Positions 12,901-28,338 are shown, numbered from the stretch's first letter. The stretch is 64,000 nucleotides of DNA from Aphelocoma coerulescens (GCF_041296385.1 NC_091014.1:65852578-65916577); one strand, 5' to 3'. Notes: a model not told the origin generated them from the sequence alone. Numbers and translations are program-made.

Positions 12901-15900
12901 TCATAATCCCCAGCTCTTCTCTTCCTGAATCATTTGCTAATAAAAGTACACCAGTACCAATTTTATTATTTAAAACATACTTCAAGATTTGCATAATTGA
13001 AGGTGTCTGAACCCGACAGCATTTATGACCCTCTCAAACAATACTGACAGAAGCAGCTTATGGCTTCCTTTATCTGGTTTCTACCTATCACTTCAGTGTT
13101 ACCCAAGTGCAATTTAGATTTGATAACACAACATAGCCCTTTGGACTATTCAAATCATATGAAAAACAGCATTACTGAAACCACCCTAAAAAGTCTTCCT
13201 GCACATATGCACTGAGGGCATTTTGCACAGATGGATCCAGACAGCTTCAGTCTTTTTGTGTGTCACTGCCTTAATACTGCCCTGGATGTGTAGGGTTAGC
13301 TCTGCAGAAAATTGTGAATGTCTTACATTTGGGGATCATTATTAAAACTCTGGAGAATGAGAAACATTGACAAGTGCTTTGTTTCATTTTTCAACCGAGA
13401 AAAAACCCTAATTCAAATGACCCCATTTTTAGGCTTTACTCTACAAGACATTAATATGCAAGCAAACTTAAGAGAATGAAGGATTTCAAACACTTAGAAT
13501 TGATCTTTAAATTGTCTCTTTATGATACACTGATTATATAAATGATGGTGCCCTGTAATACAGGGTCATAGGCAGGATGATTTTGTGCTTGAAAAGAACA
13601 AGATGCTTTTAGGACCTGTGGGAACCTAAGTCCTGTATTATCTTCTGGAGGATGCTGCAGCTGCTAGCTAGAAGAACAATCACTTGACTTGCATTAGATT
13701 TGACAGCTATGAATGCATTTGGTATCCTTAAAAGTGAAACATCACACATCAGTGTAAGCTTAGGATAATTTCCTGAGCTGGAATTTACAGGGGACTAAGA
13801 GAAAAATGTTTTTCTTAGTACTGGGTAACTGGGTTTATCTGAAAAAGAAGGAAAAAAACAAAGTTAAATATTGAAAAGCAAAAATGCAAATATCTGACTT
13901 AATACTTCTCCCATAGTAGAGCAAAAGGCACGACAGTGAGATCAGACTCAGCAATCCAGATTCCTTGCCCTAGAGGACTGTTTTGCTATTAATTTTTGTT
14001 TGGTTGGTTGGTTTGTTTTCAGAGGGCTCCATTTGATTTCTTGCTTTTCTGAAATGCAATAAAAGCTTTTTAAAAAGCTGACTGATGAACTGTAGTAGGC
14101 AGATTTCCAAAGCAGAGGCATCTTCCAAAGCCTACTGAAATGAAACAAAGGCCCTCCCGTGTTCCTTTGGTCCAACAGAAATATAGATCTGTTGCTCCTT
14201 TATTTGGAGACCATCCCCTATAAAGCACTGACTCAGGCTGACCAGTCCTTTAAGTGCTCAGTCCAAATGAGCTTAATTCTCTTCCCACATAATCTGAATA
14301 GTGGTCTCCCTTCATCCATCCAGGGCAGGCCTATCTCTGCCTCCAGAAAAAGGATAAATCTCCTTTTCATTGACATCAGGCACCAAGAGATGACCAGCCA
14401 GGCATCAGAATAACTGTGACAGCTGTCTGACAGATCAGTGACAAAACATACATTTTAGTCATCAATTATCTTGAATTATTTCTACCTGAATGTCTAATTT
14501 CAGCCCTGCCTTGTGCAAAGCTTCCTTCTGAACTAACTTGCATTGGGCTGATGGCATTGATTGATGGCACTGATTAGCAAATGAGCCAAATGAGCACCAG
14601 GCCAGCTGAATTATTCAGTCTGGCATCCAAAGGCATAAACATGCATAAAACAGGCTGCTGACTGCCCAACACTCTGCTTAGCATCATAGTTTCCCGAGGT
14701 ACCTGTCTCTGAGAAGTGCTTCTCAGAATGCAGGAGCTCAGCTAAGGGGATTAGGTGTGACTGACAATCAGTTTTCCCCCACTTGAGCCCATCCAGAGAA
14801 ATCCTGAAGGCTGAGCCTTTGCAAACACTTTGTTTGCCATGGTTACTCCCTACACTAAAGCTTATTGATTTTCTGAGATATCTGCTTTACCCCTTAGAAA
14901 TATTCTCTGTCTGCCCACACAGCAGATTGTGCTTTGAGGCATCCAGTGAGTGTAAGAGAAGCTGAGGGAATTTCTATTTCACATCTATCCTTCTCCTGCA
15001 GCGACAAAGGTTTCAGCAGGAAAACCACTCAGCTTTTAAAGAATCAATTCAGATTCTCTCCTGTGTGAGCCTGAAGCATTTTGCAGGCTGTGGATTTTAT
15101 ACTGGACTCATGTTCAGGGCTCTCAGGTTCAGTCCTTGACTCAGCAGAAGCTGAGTGCCTGTGGCCTTTCCCCTGTTTGCATAGCAGAGGTGACGTGGGG
15201 ATATCGGCACAGAAGTTCTCTGTCAAAAGATCTAAAGTCAGAAGGATCAAATGTTTCTCACTTCAAAGCAGTTGCTCATTGCACCTTGTTATGTCTTTTC
15301 ACAGACAAAGTGGAATTTGGGGAATTAATTTGGGAGATGGATGTTTATTTCCATAACACCAAGGTGAGAACTTTGCAGTCCTAGCTCTCTTCCCTTTCCC
15401 CTACTCCTACTTTTAGAAGGCTGTGTGTATTTTAACTAGAGGTAGTATTGATCTGGTAAGACACAAAATAAAATCCTAACAAAATAATCAAGTGAGGAGA
15501 AGAAAAAGGAAAAAAGAAGTGGCCTGAAATTTTCCTATAAGTGCTTGTAGTATTTCTAACGCTTTACAGAGATCAGCCTTCAGTAACCCAAAGGATAATT
15601 TTGTCCTTTGCTCTCTTGCAAATTTTTTCAATGTGCAGGACAGGATGCATGTATTTGACACAAATCAGTTACCTAAATATAAATAATATCATTTAATACA
15701 AAAAAATATCATTTTCAGCTAAAGCCAGGCCAAGGTGAGAAGAAGCCAAAGCATTAATGAAAAGCAAACAAGGCAGTTTGCAAACACTTCTGAAAACAGG
15801 AACAAGCAGCCAGACACACTGAGGTTCATCTCGCCCAACTTTAGTGTCCACCAAGGGGACACTAAAGCTCCCTCTGAGATAACTGGGAGCAGCTTACAAG

Positions 15901-16040
15901 GTGTGTACAGAGGACATCCAGCGTGGTCACTCTCAGCTGACTTTGCCCAGGAAAGACAAAGGAATTTAAGGACGCAGCTCACTTAATTTAGAAATCGACA
16001 ATACACTGAGATAAATTGAGCCCTAGAAATGCTAATTTCT
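9906..16040. other. Intergenic region, no supported gene
   Basis: Six kilobases with no recognisable coding exon, RNA gene or LTR. Open frames are short and unsupported. The only repeat seen is the pentamer microsatellite at 11013-11050. Confidence 0.5.
11013..11050. repeat. (GAAAT)n pentanucleotide microsatellite
   Basis: About seven uninterrupted copies of GAAAT, flanked by similar A/T-rich sequence (AAATAAATG on the left, TTAAATAC on the right). Confidence 0.95.
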
Positions 16041-16044
16041 CTTT

Positions 16045-16225
16045 GCTGACCAGAATGGAAACTTGGGGAACAGTTCAGATAAGGGCTAGGTTTAGATTAG
16101 ATACTGGAAAGAAATTACTCCGTTTAAAGAGTGCTGAGGCCCTGGCACAGGTTGCCCAGAGAAGCTGTGGCTGCTCCGTCCCTGGAAGTGTCCAAGGCCA
16201 GGCTGGATGGGGCTCTGAGCATTCC
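16045..16225 (+). mobile_element. CR1 LINE fragment
   Basis: CR1-type 3' wording on the plus strand: 'CTGGCACAGGTTGCCCAGAGA' followed by 'GCTGTGGCTGCTCCGTCCCTGGAAGTGTCCAAGGCCAGGCTGGATGGGGC' (spanning 16144-16212). The match is clear; the ends are truncated. Confidence 0.8.
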
Positions 16226-16229
16226 CCAC

Positions 16230-17830
16230 TCCATCTGTTCCACATGTTTCGTAAAACAGGGCATATCTCTCATCCTAAAGACAGGTGAGTCCTGTACTCC
16301 ATAGTCTCTGATTCCCCATCTGGCAACATATTTATATACACAGATTTTCAAGACATCAGACTTGTTGCACATCCTTGTTCCCAGAAGGGATGAGACTACT
16401 TGTGTAGCCTAGGAGACAAATTATTTCAATCTATAGGTGTAAATACAAAGGGAAAGTCTGCAGTTTGTGCTGTCCAAGAGTCTCAGCTATTATTTGCTAA
16501 AAGCTCCAAGCCCTCCCCCTATGAGGTCACACAGGATGCCATCTCTCCACCTCCTGCTCTTCTGCAGAGGTGGGAGGGATAAATTCAAATCTGCATCCAT
16601 ACAAAATCATGGGAAACTCTGGAGTCTGGTTTTAGATACAGAGGTTTTAGTTACAGAAGTTCCAGAAAGGGTAGTCACCTCAGACTAGAAAGTTGCTCAT
16701 TTTCCTCTGTGCTGAGAAATCTCTGGGAGCAGTTTCTCTGAAGAAGCGAGGTCAACTTCCTGCTATCAGCAAAGGGGACCTTGACCACTGCATGAAACAA
16801 CCACATCACAACCCAGATAGGAAAGATAGCACATTTTCAATCAATTCCTTTCCTTCAGGAGGCCCTTTACTTTTTGTGCTGTACTCCTTGTACAAATAGA
16901 ATGAAGTAAAACCCTGTGTCATAAATAGGGGTGGACTGCAGAGGCATTAAGTTTATTGAGAGACAGAACAAGGGATCACAAGTCAAGGGGGGCCATGCTG
17001 ACCTGTGGGTGCTCTATAGTTACGAAAGCATGGTCCTTGTATCAACAGAGAAATAAACTGTGCTTTTACCAGTTGCAATCTCACACATACAGTTCAATCA
17101 TAACTAACTAGCTGATGCACCCATTGAACTATTTTTGGGTCGGAGTTTCTTTCTGTGCTCCCAGGAAAAGCAACATCAGCATCATTTCCCAGGCTCGTGG
17201 AAAAAGTGAATCGACCATGTCCTGTAGCTGTTTCCCTGTATCTTTATTTCTTCATTTCATTAGGTGTGTGGCCCTCCTTCAAGTGTAAGAAAGTCTGAAT
17301 TGCAATGGAAAGCACAGGAGTGACACCACTGAAGTCTGTAACATGAGCCTGGATATGTATAGCATATATTTCCCCTTGTGATGGCCTTCATAGATGAGCT
17401 AGCAGTGAATTTGTATCATCCTGTGCTCTGACCTTTCAGGATTCTTGGACACTGGCAAATGCAGTCATTTCAAATTGGCTGGTGGGCTTAAAGCTCAGCT
17501 CATTAATAAAACTGCACTTGTTTTCATCATTTGCACTAGCTACTGTCTTGCTTTTTTGGGACTATGCCAGGCAACTCTAGTACTTGCTTTCCTTTGTGTT
17601 GTGTGGCTGAATCAAGGGAATTAGCACAACATGTGGCATTGCTTCAGTATCAGTCAGTGAAGGAAAAAGCTTCATTTCTTCAACAGACTGTGTTTTCTGC
17701 AGCTTTTAGGAGGAACATTTACAAAGAGGGCTTTCCAAAGCCTTTCTGGTCTCACTCCACAGAATAATTTCATATACTATTTGTCTGCAAAGTTGGCTGG
17801 GGGACAATGTTATTAAAAAGTTCAAGCTAA
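16230..17830. other. Intergenic region, nothing recognised
   Basis: Between two CR1 fragments. Short open frames only, with no splice-linked exons, no RNA gene and no tandem repeat of note. Confidence 0.5.
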
Positions 17831-17834
17831 AGCA

Positions 17835-18098
17835 GTAGAGAAAGGGAAAGAAGGCAGAAAGCAAGGGACTTCCCTTACCCTGAAACGTGGAAAAACCTAA
17901 AAATAATTTGGTGAAGTCAGAGTGGAATGAACTGTCCAGGGAGATGGTAGAGTCACAGTCCCAGGAGGTGTTTAAAGAAAGACTGGGCATGGCACTTATT
18001 GCCATGGTCTGGTTGACAAGGTGGTGATCAGTCACAGGTTGGACTGGATGGTCTCAGAGGCCTTTTCCAACCTAAATGGTCCTGTGATTCTGTGACTA
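17835..18098 (+). mobile_element. CR1 LINE 3'-end fragment
   Basis: It contains 'AGAGTCACAGTCCCAGGAGG', 'TTTAAAGAAAGACTGGGCATGGCACTT', 'CACAGGTTGGACTGGATGG' and 'TTTTCCAACCTAAATGG', then ends at CCTGTGATTCTGTGA. That is the standard CR1 3' terminus on the plus strand. The retroviral remnant begins just to its right. Confidence 0.88.
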
Positions 18099-18299
18099 CT
18101 AAACCAGGGCTATCCCAAACATCTGGAATTACACCAGGAACCATAACTAGGACTCAGGACCCTGACTGGAATGATACACAAGTAATGATACACTAGTTAA
18201 CATCATTGGTTAGTACAGAAAAAAAGATGGTGTTGACGGTGGGCAGAAGCAGGTGGAGGGGGCACATGCTCACGGAGACTTTGAAGGAACTGTAGATCA

Positions 18300-18690
18300 G
18301 AATTTTCCTTCAACAGACCCAAGGTGGGACCCTGATTTACCTGGGCTGGAGATCGTTTAACAAGGTACCAGAGATGGGTGTTATTTGGTGTAAAGCATGC
18401 TACACTGAAAGCCTTGAACTGGTCAAAATTGTACGAGGTAAAGCAGGACAGGATTGCAACTTTCATCGAATGATTGAAGGTCACTGCCAGAAAATACACT
18501 AATCTGGATCCTGATAATCCAGAGGAGGCTGTACAGTTAGCAACTATCTTTATAGGGCAGTCGGCCCAGATATTAGAAGGAAACTCCAGAAAATGGAAGG
18601 ACTGGAGTGGTGTGATTCAGGAAAGTTGTTAGATGAAGCTTGGAAAGCATATCTCAACAGGGACAGAGAAAAGGAAATGTGACAGGCTGG
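18300..18690 (+). pseudogene. Retroviral gag capsid C-terminal remnant
   Basis: With frame switches, the plus strand reads a gammaretroviral-type capsid C-terminal half, including the major-homology-like segment, the 'YTNLDPDNPEEA' piece near 18494-18529 and the following 'FIGQSA' piece. Several frameshifts and in-frame stops break it. The region to about 18950 is charged and purine-rich, as in the linker that precedes nucleocapsid, but I see no intact zinc knuckle. Confidence 0.7.
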
Positions 18691-18969
18691 AAGGGAGAAC
18701 AAGATACACGAGAACCTACTTACAACTCTAGAGGGTGCTAAGGAACTGTCCAACAGGGGAGGGGAAAGAGGAAGGCGAGGCAGAACAAGGGGAAGGGGAG
18801 GCAGGAGGCTCCCATCGTTTCCCCGACAACGAGTAGAGGAAGACCAGAGCGCACTTGGTAAGGAAAAGGAGCATTGGAAGCGGGAAGACCTGCAGGCTGG
18901 GAAGCTGGACCCTGCCTCACTGGCTGTTATATGAGAAGATGAAGACTGAAGGGACACGGGGGATTCTAC

Positions 18970-19341
18970 CCCAGCTGAGCCCCTGAAGCTGGGAAAAGAA
19001 GTGGAAGTTTTGGTAAGCACAGGAGCAAATTATTCTGTATTGAGTACATGTAAAGAAAAGCTTAGTAAGGATGTGGTAATTGTAAATTGGTAAATTGTAA
19101 ATTGTAAATTGTAAACTGTAAACTGTAAGTTGTTACATGTAAATTGGTACATGTGATAAATGTACACAATGTGGTAAATGTAACTGGTGCTACAGGGAAA
19201 AGTGAAACTCGGTCCTTTTTACAGCCCATGAAATTAAAATTAGGAAAGAACTGCACTACCCATCAGTTTCTCTATATGCCTGAATGTCCAATGCCCTTGT
19301 TGGGAAGAGATTTATTGGGAAAACTGGATGCCCAGATAACT
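18970..19341 (+). pseudogene. Retroviral aspartic protease remnant
   Basis: At 19001-19035 the frame reads EVLVSTGANYSVL. This has the flap-domain order of a retroviral protease, but the catalytic Asp position of the D-[ST]-G triad is Ser (codon 19016-19018). The C-terminal segment ending in LLGRDLLGKL is readable at 19203-19326. Between the two lies a 7-base tandem repeat expansion that disrupts the fold. This is a dead protease. Confidence 0.75.
19078..19140. repeat. (TTGTAAA)n heptamer repeat inside the protease remnant
   Basis: About eight imperfect copies of a 7-base unit (TTGTAAA, with variants TTGGTAAA, CTGTAAA and TTGTAAG) lie in tandem within the protease pseudogene, followed by related ACATGTAAATTGGT wording to about 19160. 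Confidence 0.85.
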
Positions 19342-19371
19342 TGAGGGGAGCTGGGAGTCCTGATGTAGAAA

Positions 19372-20288
19372 TTGGGAACCTGGAGACCTGTGGGCTATTT
19401 CTCCAAAGTGCTGGATGATGTGAGCAGAGGATGGCCAGGATGCTTGCAAGCAATTGCTGCAGCTGTTCTACTGATCCAAGAGGCCAGGAAACTCAAGACT
19501 GAACAGCACATCACTGGTTTTGTGCCTCACATGGTGACATCCATATTAGAGCAAAAGGAAGGGCATTGGCTGTCCCCCAGCAGGATGCTCAAATACCAAG
19601 TAGTGCTCTTGGAGCAGGATGAGGTGGAATTAAAAATGACAGCAGCCACGAATCCAGCCGTGCTCCTCGATCCAAAGGCAGTGGATGAGGGAGCCCTGTC
19701 ACAGGATTGTCTCCAAACCATGGACCAGGTATTCCAGCAGAAATGATTTACAGGATGAACCAGTAGAGAATCCTGATTCAGAATTATTTACAGATGGTAG
19801 CAGTTTCATGAAAGATGGAAATAGATGGCAAGATGTGCAGTGGTGACTGCCACTGAGGTATTAGAAGCTCAGCCTTTACCAATTAATACATCAGCCCAAA
19901 AAGCAGAGATAATAGCCCTAAAACAAGCATTGAACTTGGCAGTGGGCAAAAGAGTGAACGTTTGGACTGATCCTAGATATGCATTTGTTGTAATTCATGC
20001 CCATGGAGCCATACGGAAGGAAAGAGGACTGCTATCAACTCAAGGATCATCTAATCAACACAAAGAAGAAATTTTACAGCTTTTGAAGTTAAAAAACCAA
20101 AGGAGGTGGCAGTGATGCACTGCAAAGCACATCAATCTGGACAAACTAATGTTAGAGTGGGAAACCGACTGGCAGACAAAGCAGCTCGAGGAGTAGCTGA
20201 AAAAAGCATCCCAGAGTTAGTGCCACCAAAAAAAAAATTGACATATCTGAATTTAAGGCTAATTCTGACAGTGAGGATCAATATTTAG
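19372..20288 (+). pseudogene. RT connection and RNase H remnant
   Basis: The 19372-19746 frame begins with WRPVGYFSKVLDDVSRGWPGC, typical of the RT connection just after the thumb. A separate frame at about 19778 gives the first RNase H strand with TDGSS. After a frameshift, 19825-20115 carries the glutamate motif (QKAEI) and a TDPRYAF segment, where the usual Ser is Pro. After another shift, 20106-20288 carries the histidine/aspartate end GNRLADKAA. Three or more frame breaks make it a pseudogene. Confidence 0.85.
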
Positions 20289-20380
20289 AAAATATATTAA
20301 AAGCCACTAAGAATCAAGAGGGATGGGGGGCAACAAACAGACAACAGGTTATAGTTCCACTTCCTGTAAGGAGGAAAGTA

Positions 20381-20578
20381 ATGGGAAGAGAACACAACAA
20401 AACCCATGGGGGAATTGAGTCCCTGACATCTAGTCTCCAAAACTCTGTACTTAGTGTGGGAACGACTGAAATAGACAAATCAGTAACAGTGAAATGTCCA
20501 ATTTGTTTAAAAAACAAACCCCTAAGCAGGAAAAGGCCACCTCCTGGAACAGCTGAAGACAAGCTTCCCAAGCCTTAA
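20381..20578 (+). pseudogene. Integrase N-terminal zinc-binding remnant
   Basis: The frame reads a His...His...Cys-Pro-Ile-Cys arrangement (EHNKTHGG ... KCPICLKNK), the HHCC zinc-binding start of retroviral integrase. It then stops directly before the polypurine tract, so the catalytic core, C-terminal domain and env are deleted. Confidence 0.7.
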
Positions 20579-20950
20579 AGGAGGGAATGTTGCCAGATGA
20601 AGAATTGTTTGCACCTGGTCAGTTAATACAAGGATCATTCTTGAAAAACCACTGGCCCATGGAACTGCACAATGCTTATTCTGTAGGAAGAAGAACTGGA
20701 GAGCAACCAGCCCAGTTGTGCCAACTTTTACTGGTTCACCAGGCAGTCAGGTTTGACTTGGGGGTCACCAACCACCAGGGACCACCAAAGAGACCCCCAG
20801 GACAGAAAAACACATCTGCAGAGAGGAGGGAAAAATATGTTAATGATTTTGGGGAAATGATTATCAAATGTATATTTATTCCAGGAAAATCAAGGAATAT
20901 ATGTGTAAAATAAAGCCTCTAAATAGGAGCTTTTACTGGACTCAACATCT
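20577..20950 (+). mobile_element. Polypurine tract and start of the 3' LTR
   Basis: AAAGGAGGGAA at 20577-20587 is a classic retroviral polypurine tract and is followed at once by TGTTGCC, the 5' end of an LTR. An AATAAA at about 20908 would be its polyadenylation signal. The LTR's right end is not clear; a CA at about 20947 is one candidate. No matching 5' LTR lies to the left in the window. Confidence 0.6.
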
Positions 20951-20959
20951 TTTTCTGTA

Positions 20960-22265
20960 CTCAGAATGCACAGTATTTCAAAGGATATCCCCTCATGCAT
21001 CCAGCCAAATAAAGAAAGCCTGCTTCTTAATGCTACACTGTGTTAAGGAGTTTGTATTTTTACCTATTTTTGGTAACACTGGAAACACATTGTTAATAGC
21101 AATGCCATTGAAATTGAAGAAAAGTAACCAATAAGTTTCAGTAAGAATTAATTACATTGTGCTTTTGGAGAGGTCACTGTTTCATGTCACACTGCTGCTT
21201 TTGCTTTAGGGAATTTTTTGTCACTTTATATGATATTTCTCCAGTTGGATCCTTGTAGAATTTGAGATTATCATATGACTGAATTTCAGCTAAAATCAAG
21301 TGATGATCTATTGAATTATCATGCTGATAATTAAAAGCCCCCAAAAACATAGCTAAATTTGTACTTCTTTTCCACATTTAATCCCACCAGTTTCAAAAGC
21401 CGTGCACACATATTTTACAGTTCTGCTGGGTCTTTCCTTCTAAGACTTCTATAATACACCATAGAATTTAGGAGAAGGAGACAAAAAGAATATTGGTCAA
21501 TTCCTATGTAAATACAATGTCAGGTAGGCCATGTTTCTTTCTTTCTTATTTGTCCATCAGGACTCAGAAACCTCCTTCCAGCAGACTAGGATGGATGGAT
21601 GGATGGATGGATGGATGGATGGATGGATGGATGGATGGATGGATGGATGGATGGGTAAACTACTGCTAAGGCATGTTTATACTGCACCACTACTTTTATA
21701 ATTAGAGAATGGCAAACGGGTTTTAGCCTGCCTTGGGAGAATACATTATGTTCATGAATCCATTGGTTCTGCTCTGCAACTCTAAAATGCACCACCAGGG
21801 CTAATGATTCACCAGTGTAATGGGAAGGGGCTGTGATTGCAACAAAGGGCAACAAGTCTCACCAGCTGCTATCCTGCCTTTAACAAACATTTATGCACCA
21901 GTCCCAGGTGGTTCCCAAACACAAATAGTTACACATTACTGCAGAGCAGTTTTTTCTGTCTCAGCTATTCAAAAGAGAAAGATTAGGAGAACACAATTAC
22001 ATGCCTGTAATAACACTTTGGACAGCCATGAGCACTAACAGAAATTTGAAGCAATTCTACAAGACAGAGAAAATTAATGGGTCGTTGCATGGCACCTGTG
22101 AATATAACCAGCTGTAGGACTAATAGTATGCAGAACAGGATAATCAACACAAATTCTCTCTGCTGCAAGGAATTTAGGGGGACTTGGCTGGCCACACAGG
22201 AAGTTTGGGAGTGGGACCTGTGAGTGAACAGACTCTCAGCTGCAGGACTGACATAGCACGACACG
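20960..22265. other. Intergenic region with a GGAT microsatellite
   Basis: No supported gene. Apart from the (GGAT)n array at 21591-21654 nothing was recognised. Confidence 0.5.
21591..21654. repeat. (ATGG)16 tetranucleotide microsatellite
   Basis: Sixteen uninterrupted copies of ATGG. Long pure arrays like this are usually length-polymorphic. Confidence 0.97.
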
Positions 22266-22269
22266 ACCA

Positions 22270-22704
22270 TGATGCCTTAAGAGGCATCCTAGATACAGAG
22301 GCTAGACAGGAGTAAGGGAATAAAAGTAGGTATTTATTTGAAAGGCCTTCAAAGGTACCCCCTGGAGGCCAGAGGCTACTGCCAAGATGGACCCCAAGAT
22401 GGATGACAGGTCACAAGTTCTTTGCACTTTTATGGGTTTGGTTCATTTGCATATCAGGGCTAATTCTCCAGTTAAAGCTTCAGTTAATGATGTAATTCCC
22501 CTCAGCTTACTCCTCCTTTAGAAGCTCTTTAGTTCCTTTTTGGCCTAGGATAGTCTTGATGTCCTTGGAGAGCAGACCTGGAGAGGCTTTGTTATGTCTA
22601 CCTAGCACAAGAGAGCAGAAGTTAACAGGCTACAAGAAACTTCAGAGTTACACACTAGGCAGTACAGAATTTGAAAACCATAAAAGTTAAAACCTAAGGC
22701 ATCA
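22270..22704 (-). mobile_element. Solo LTR (family shared with 47073-47489), minus orientation
   Basis: This 435-bp unit is bounded by inverted termini TGATGCCTTA / TAAGGCATCA and flanked by the 4-bp duplication ACCA (22266-22269 and 22705-22708). On the minus strand a TATA-like CATAAAAG and then an AATAAA followed by TACCTACTTTTATTCC give the promoter to poly(A) order of an LTR. A 4-bp target duplication is typical of class I (gammaretrovirus-like) integrases. No internal sequence is attached, so it is a solo LTR formed by recombination. Confidence 0.88.
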
Positions 22705-22765
22705 ACCAGGTAAGAGGGATAATGGCAGAGCATTAAAACAGGAGATACAAGAGTTGCTGCATATG

Positions 22766-22890
22766 AGTATATATATATACACATATATATATATATGCAT
22801 ACATATATGTTGCATATGTATACACATCTATATCTACATACACACATATACATATACCTGCACATATATACATATATATATATAAAATAC
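22766..22890. repeat. AT-rich (TA/CATA)n low-complexity tract
   Basis: Alternating TATATA, ACATATA and TATGCATA units over about 125 bases. Probably a degenerate dinucleotide/tetranucleotide microsatellite. Confidence 0.85.
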
Positions 22891-23516
22891 TGGATATAGT
22901 TATTATATGGCAAAATCTTTCACTTCTAAGTCGGTAGATTGGATCATCAGAGGTAGGACAATGTGAGTGCAGGGGCAGAAAAGGTACTGGAGGATGGAGA
23001 GGAATCTGAACTCCATTTAAACAGGTCAGTAACATGACCTTCAACCTACTCCCCTCAGGGTAGAGGCGGGGAGAGAAATAATTGGGAATGAACAAACTCT
23101 GAGACCCTTTCTGCTCACAGAAGGGAAGGGTCAGGCCTGCAGAGATCTCACGATGCCCTTCACTGAACTAGTTAAACATCTAAAGTAAGAACCTGTAGCC
23201 ACTGCTGTTCTCCTGATCTAACTGGAAGGCTTTAGAAATCCCTTCAAAAGGGGAAGAGAACCAGGCCAATAGAATAACAAAAAGAGACAGGCAGAAACAA
23301 TCAGGAATTGCCAGTGACAAAAAGGGGAAGAGGAAAAGCAAAAACCTGAAGGGCAGAAAGAGGTAGAGGAGGAGGAAGAGATTGGATTCAACACACAGCA
23401 TAGAAGCTGCTCCTTCTCCTGGCCACTGGACTGGTGAGGATGAACTGAAAATAGAAAGGACAAGAAGACTCCGAGCAGCTTGAGACACCAAGAGGCCACA
23501 GAACCACCTTACAGGG

Positions 23517-26626
<3,110 letters not shown>

Positions 26627-28204
26627 TGTCTGGTTTTACTAACAGCAAACAGTACAGGATAGTTACATGCAGAGACTAATTCAGCTGGGCAGGGTTTTAA
26701 GAATTTCAGATTAACTTCCTTAGTCAATTGAGAAAAGAGGGGGGGAAAAAAGTAACTGAAATTCCAAATATTTTCAGATCTAGCAGAGTCTAATGGCTCT
26801 GACACCTCCTTGAGATAATTTGCATTCTCCAAGCCCATTTATTACATTCACACAACACTAGAATCACACTTTGCAGAAATAAGCAGGCAGCAGGACCAAG
26901 GTGCTGAGCCATTTTGTAGGTTAGTGATCTACAGGGTGGCTGCAGATGCAGTCTCATTCCTCTTGCCTTAAGCCTAAGTTTCTTCAGGATGGCAAAGAGG
27001 TCTTCAAAACAGAAGAAAAAAAAAAAAAAAGAAAGATGTTTGCAAAGGTCTATTACGACCCAATAATAACACCAAACTTCTGGAAAGTGCCAACCATTTA
27101 TAGTAAATTTAAAAAAAATAAAATAAAATAAAAGTAAATCATCTGCACGTAAACAAAAGGCACCATACATACAGACAGTCTGCCCTAAATGCCCTGTGGG
27201 ATACAGAGAATGTATTTGTTCTGAATAGGATATATAGCAATTCTGAAATAGTAGTCACAAACTCTTATAGTTGAATTAAAAAATACTATATATGCACAGA
27301 TCAAACAAGGGAAGGAGCAAGAACACTACCTCTGAAATAAAGTTCAATCATATTTTCAATGCTTTCATATAGTATCATTTATTAATTCCTAATGTTGCTG
27401 TTAAAACCAGATCAATTGCAGTAAGACCATTTAAAACATGCAAGCCATTTCTCAGACAGAATAATTTGTGAGTCCCTCCTGGTCAATACAAATATGTTGA
27501 ACCATCCAGAAATATTAATGAAACTGGATGAACATAGGTATGGCCCATCTGTAAAACCTTGGTCTAGGCAATCAAGTGAAGGTGAGTGTTAAATTACATC
27601 AGTGTTGTCTCTACCTTGGACTCAGCACCTGAAAACATTAGAGCAGAACAACATTAAATATCACATGATGATACATTCAGCCATGAATGAATGGCATGTA
27701 TATGTTCATGCTGATATGAATGCACAGGTCACACCTTTTTGAAATGCCTGCATTGGCCCTTCCTGCTGAAGTACCCAAATTCCCACTTTAGTTAATATGC
27801 TGGTCTTCTTTCCTGTGAAATACAGAAAATAGTTATTCTGTAGATAAGAAGACCAAGGACAATGTTGGACAAGGTCCAACAAGGACAAGGTCCCAAACAT
27901 GTTTAGGAACCTAACTGATGATGAGATTACAACCACAGAAAATTTTAGAGAAGATTGATAAGATAGCTTCAGGGATAGAATAAAACTAAATTGAACAACC
28001 ATCATCTTTGATGATGCCCCAGGCCTTGCCCAGTCACAGGAATTTTGTATCTAAAGGAATTTAATGAGGGTCTTGATTTTGAGGCCACAAATTTCTTCCT
28101 AAATTGTCTAGTCATTATTAACTGTATCATTAGCAAGTGATAAACTGGAATGCAATAAGTAAAGAAGTGACACACAAATTTATGCCCCTTCTGCTACTAC
28201 ACCT
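26627..28204. other. TMEM52B 3' UTR and intergenic DNA
   Basis: Likely 3' UTR up to roughly 27100-27360, then DNA with no recognisable gene. It contains an A-run with interspersed G at 27016-27032. Confidence 0.5.
27336..27341 (+). terminator. Candidate poly(A) signal of TMEM52B
   Basis: An AATAAA about 710 bases after the TMEM52B stop codon. An earlier A-rich tract near 27117-27130 also contains AATAAA within a simple repeat. Which one is used cannot be told from sequence. Confidence 0.35.
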
Positions 28205-28338
28205 TTCTTCAATCTTAGAATTGTAGAATGGTTTAGGTTGGAGAGGACCTTCAAGATCATTGAGTCCAAACCTCCCTGCCATGGGCAGGGACACCTTCCA
28301 CTAGACCAGGTTGCCCAGAGCCTCATCCAACCCGGCCT
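28205..28338 (-). mobile_element. CR1 LINE 3'-end fragment, minus orientation
   Basis: The plus strand reads the reverse complement of the CR1 terminus: 'AGAATGGTTTAGGTTGGAGAGGACCTTCAAGATCATTGAGTCC', then 'CAGGTTGCCCAGAGCC' and 'CATCCAACCCGGCCTT'. It runs directly into a hexanucleotide array on its right. Confidence 0.92.

Larger units (their letters stand above)
18210..20950 (+). mobile_element. Degraded gammaretrovirus-like endogenous provirus (gag-pro-pol remnants plus 3' LTR)
   Basis: Plus-strand remnants lie in retroviral order: capsid, protease, RT C-terminal/RNase H, integrase N-terminus, then a polypurine tract and LTR start. It is full of frameshifts and stops. Most of the RT is deleted between 19341 and 19372, as are the integrase core and all of env between 20578 and the polypurine tract. 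No 5' LTR was found. Capsid wording and the RT/RNase H type point to the gammaretrovirus (class I) side. It cannot encode a working enzyme set. It is unrelated to the betaretrovirus-like element at 55195-57499. Confidence 0.82.

Noticed and set aside
18550..19020. Minus-strand Ser/Leu-rich open frame of 156 codons
   Set aside because: It is antisense to the purine-rich gag-protease remnant; the composition explains it.
21586..21855. Pro-Ser-Ile-His repeat open frame on the minus strand
   Set aside because: An artefact of the (ATGG)16 microsatellite.
22602..23095. Tyr/Ile/Cys-rich minus-strand frames
   Set aside because: They translate the TA/CATA low-complexity tract at 22766-22890.
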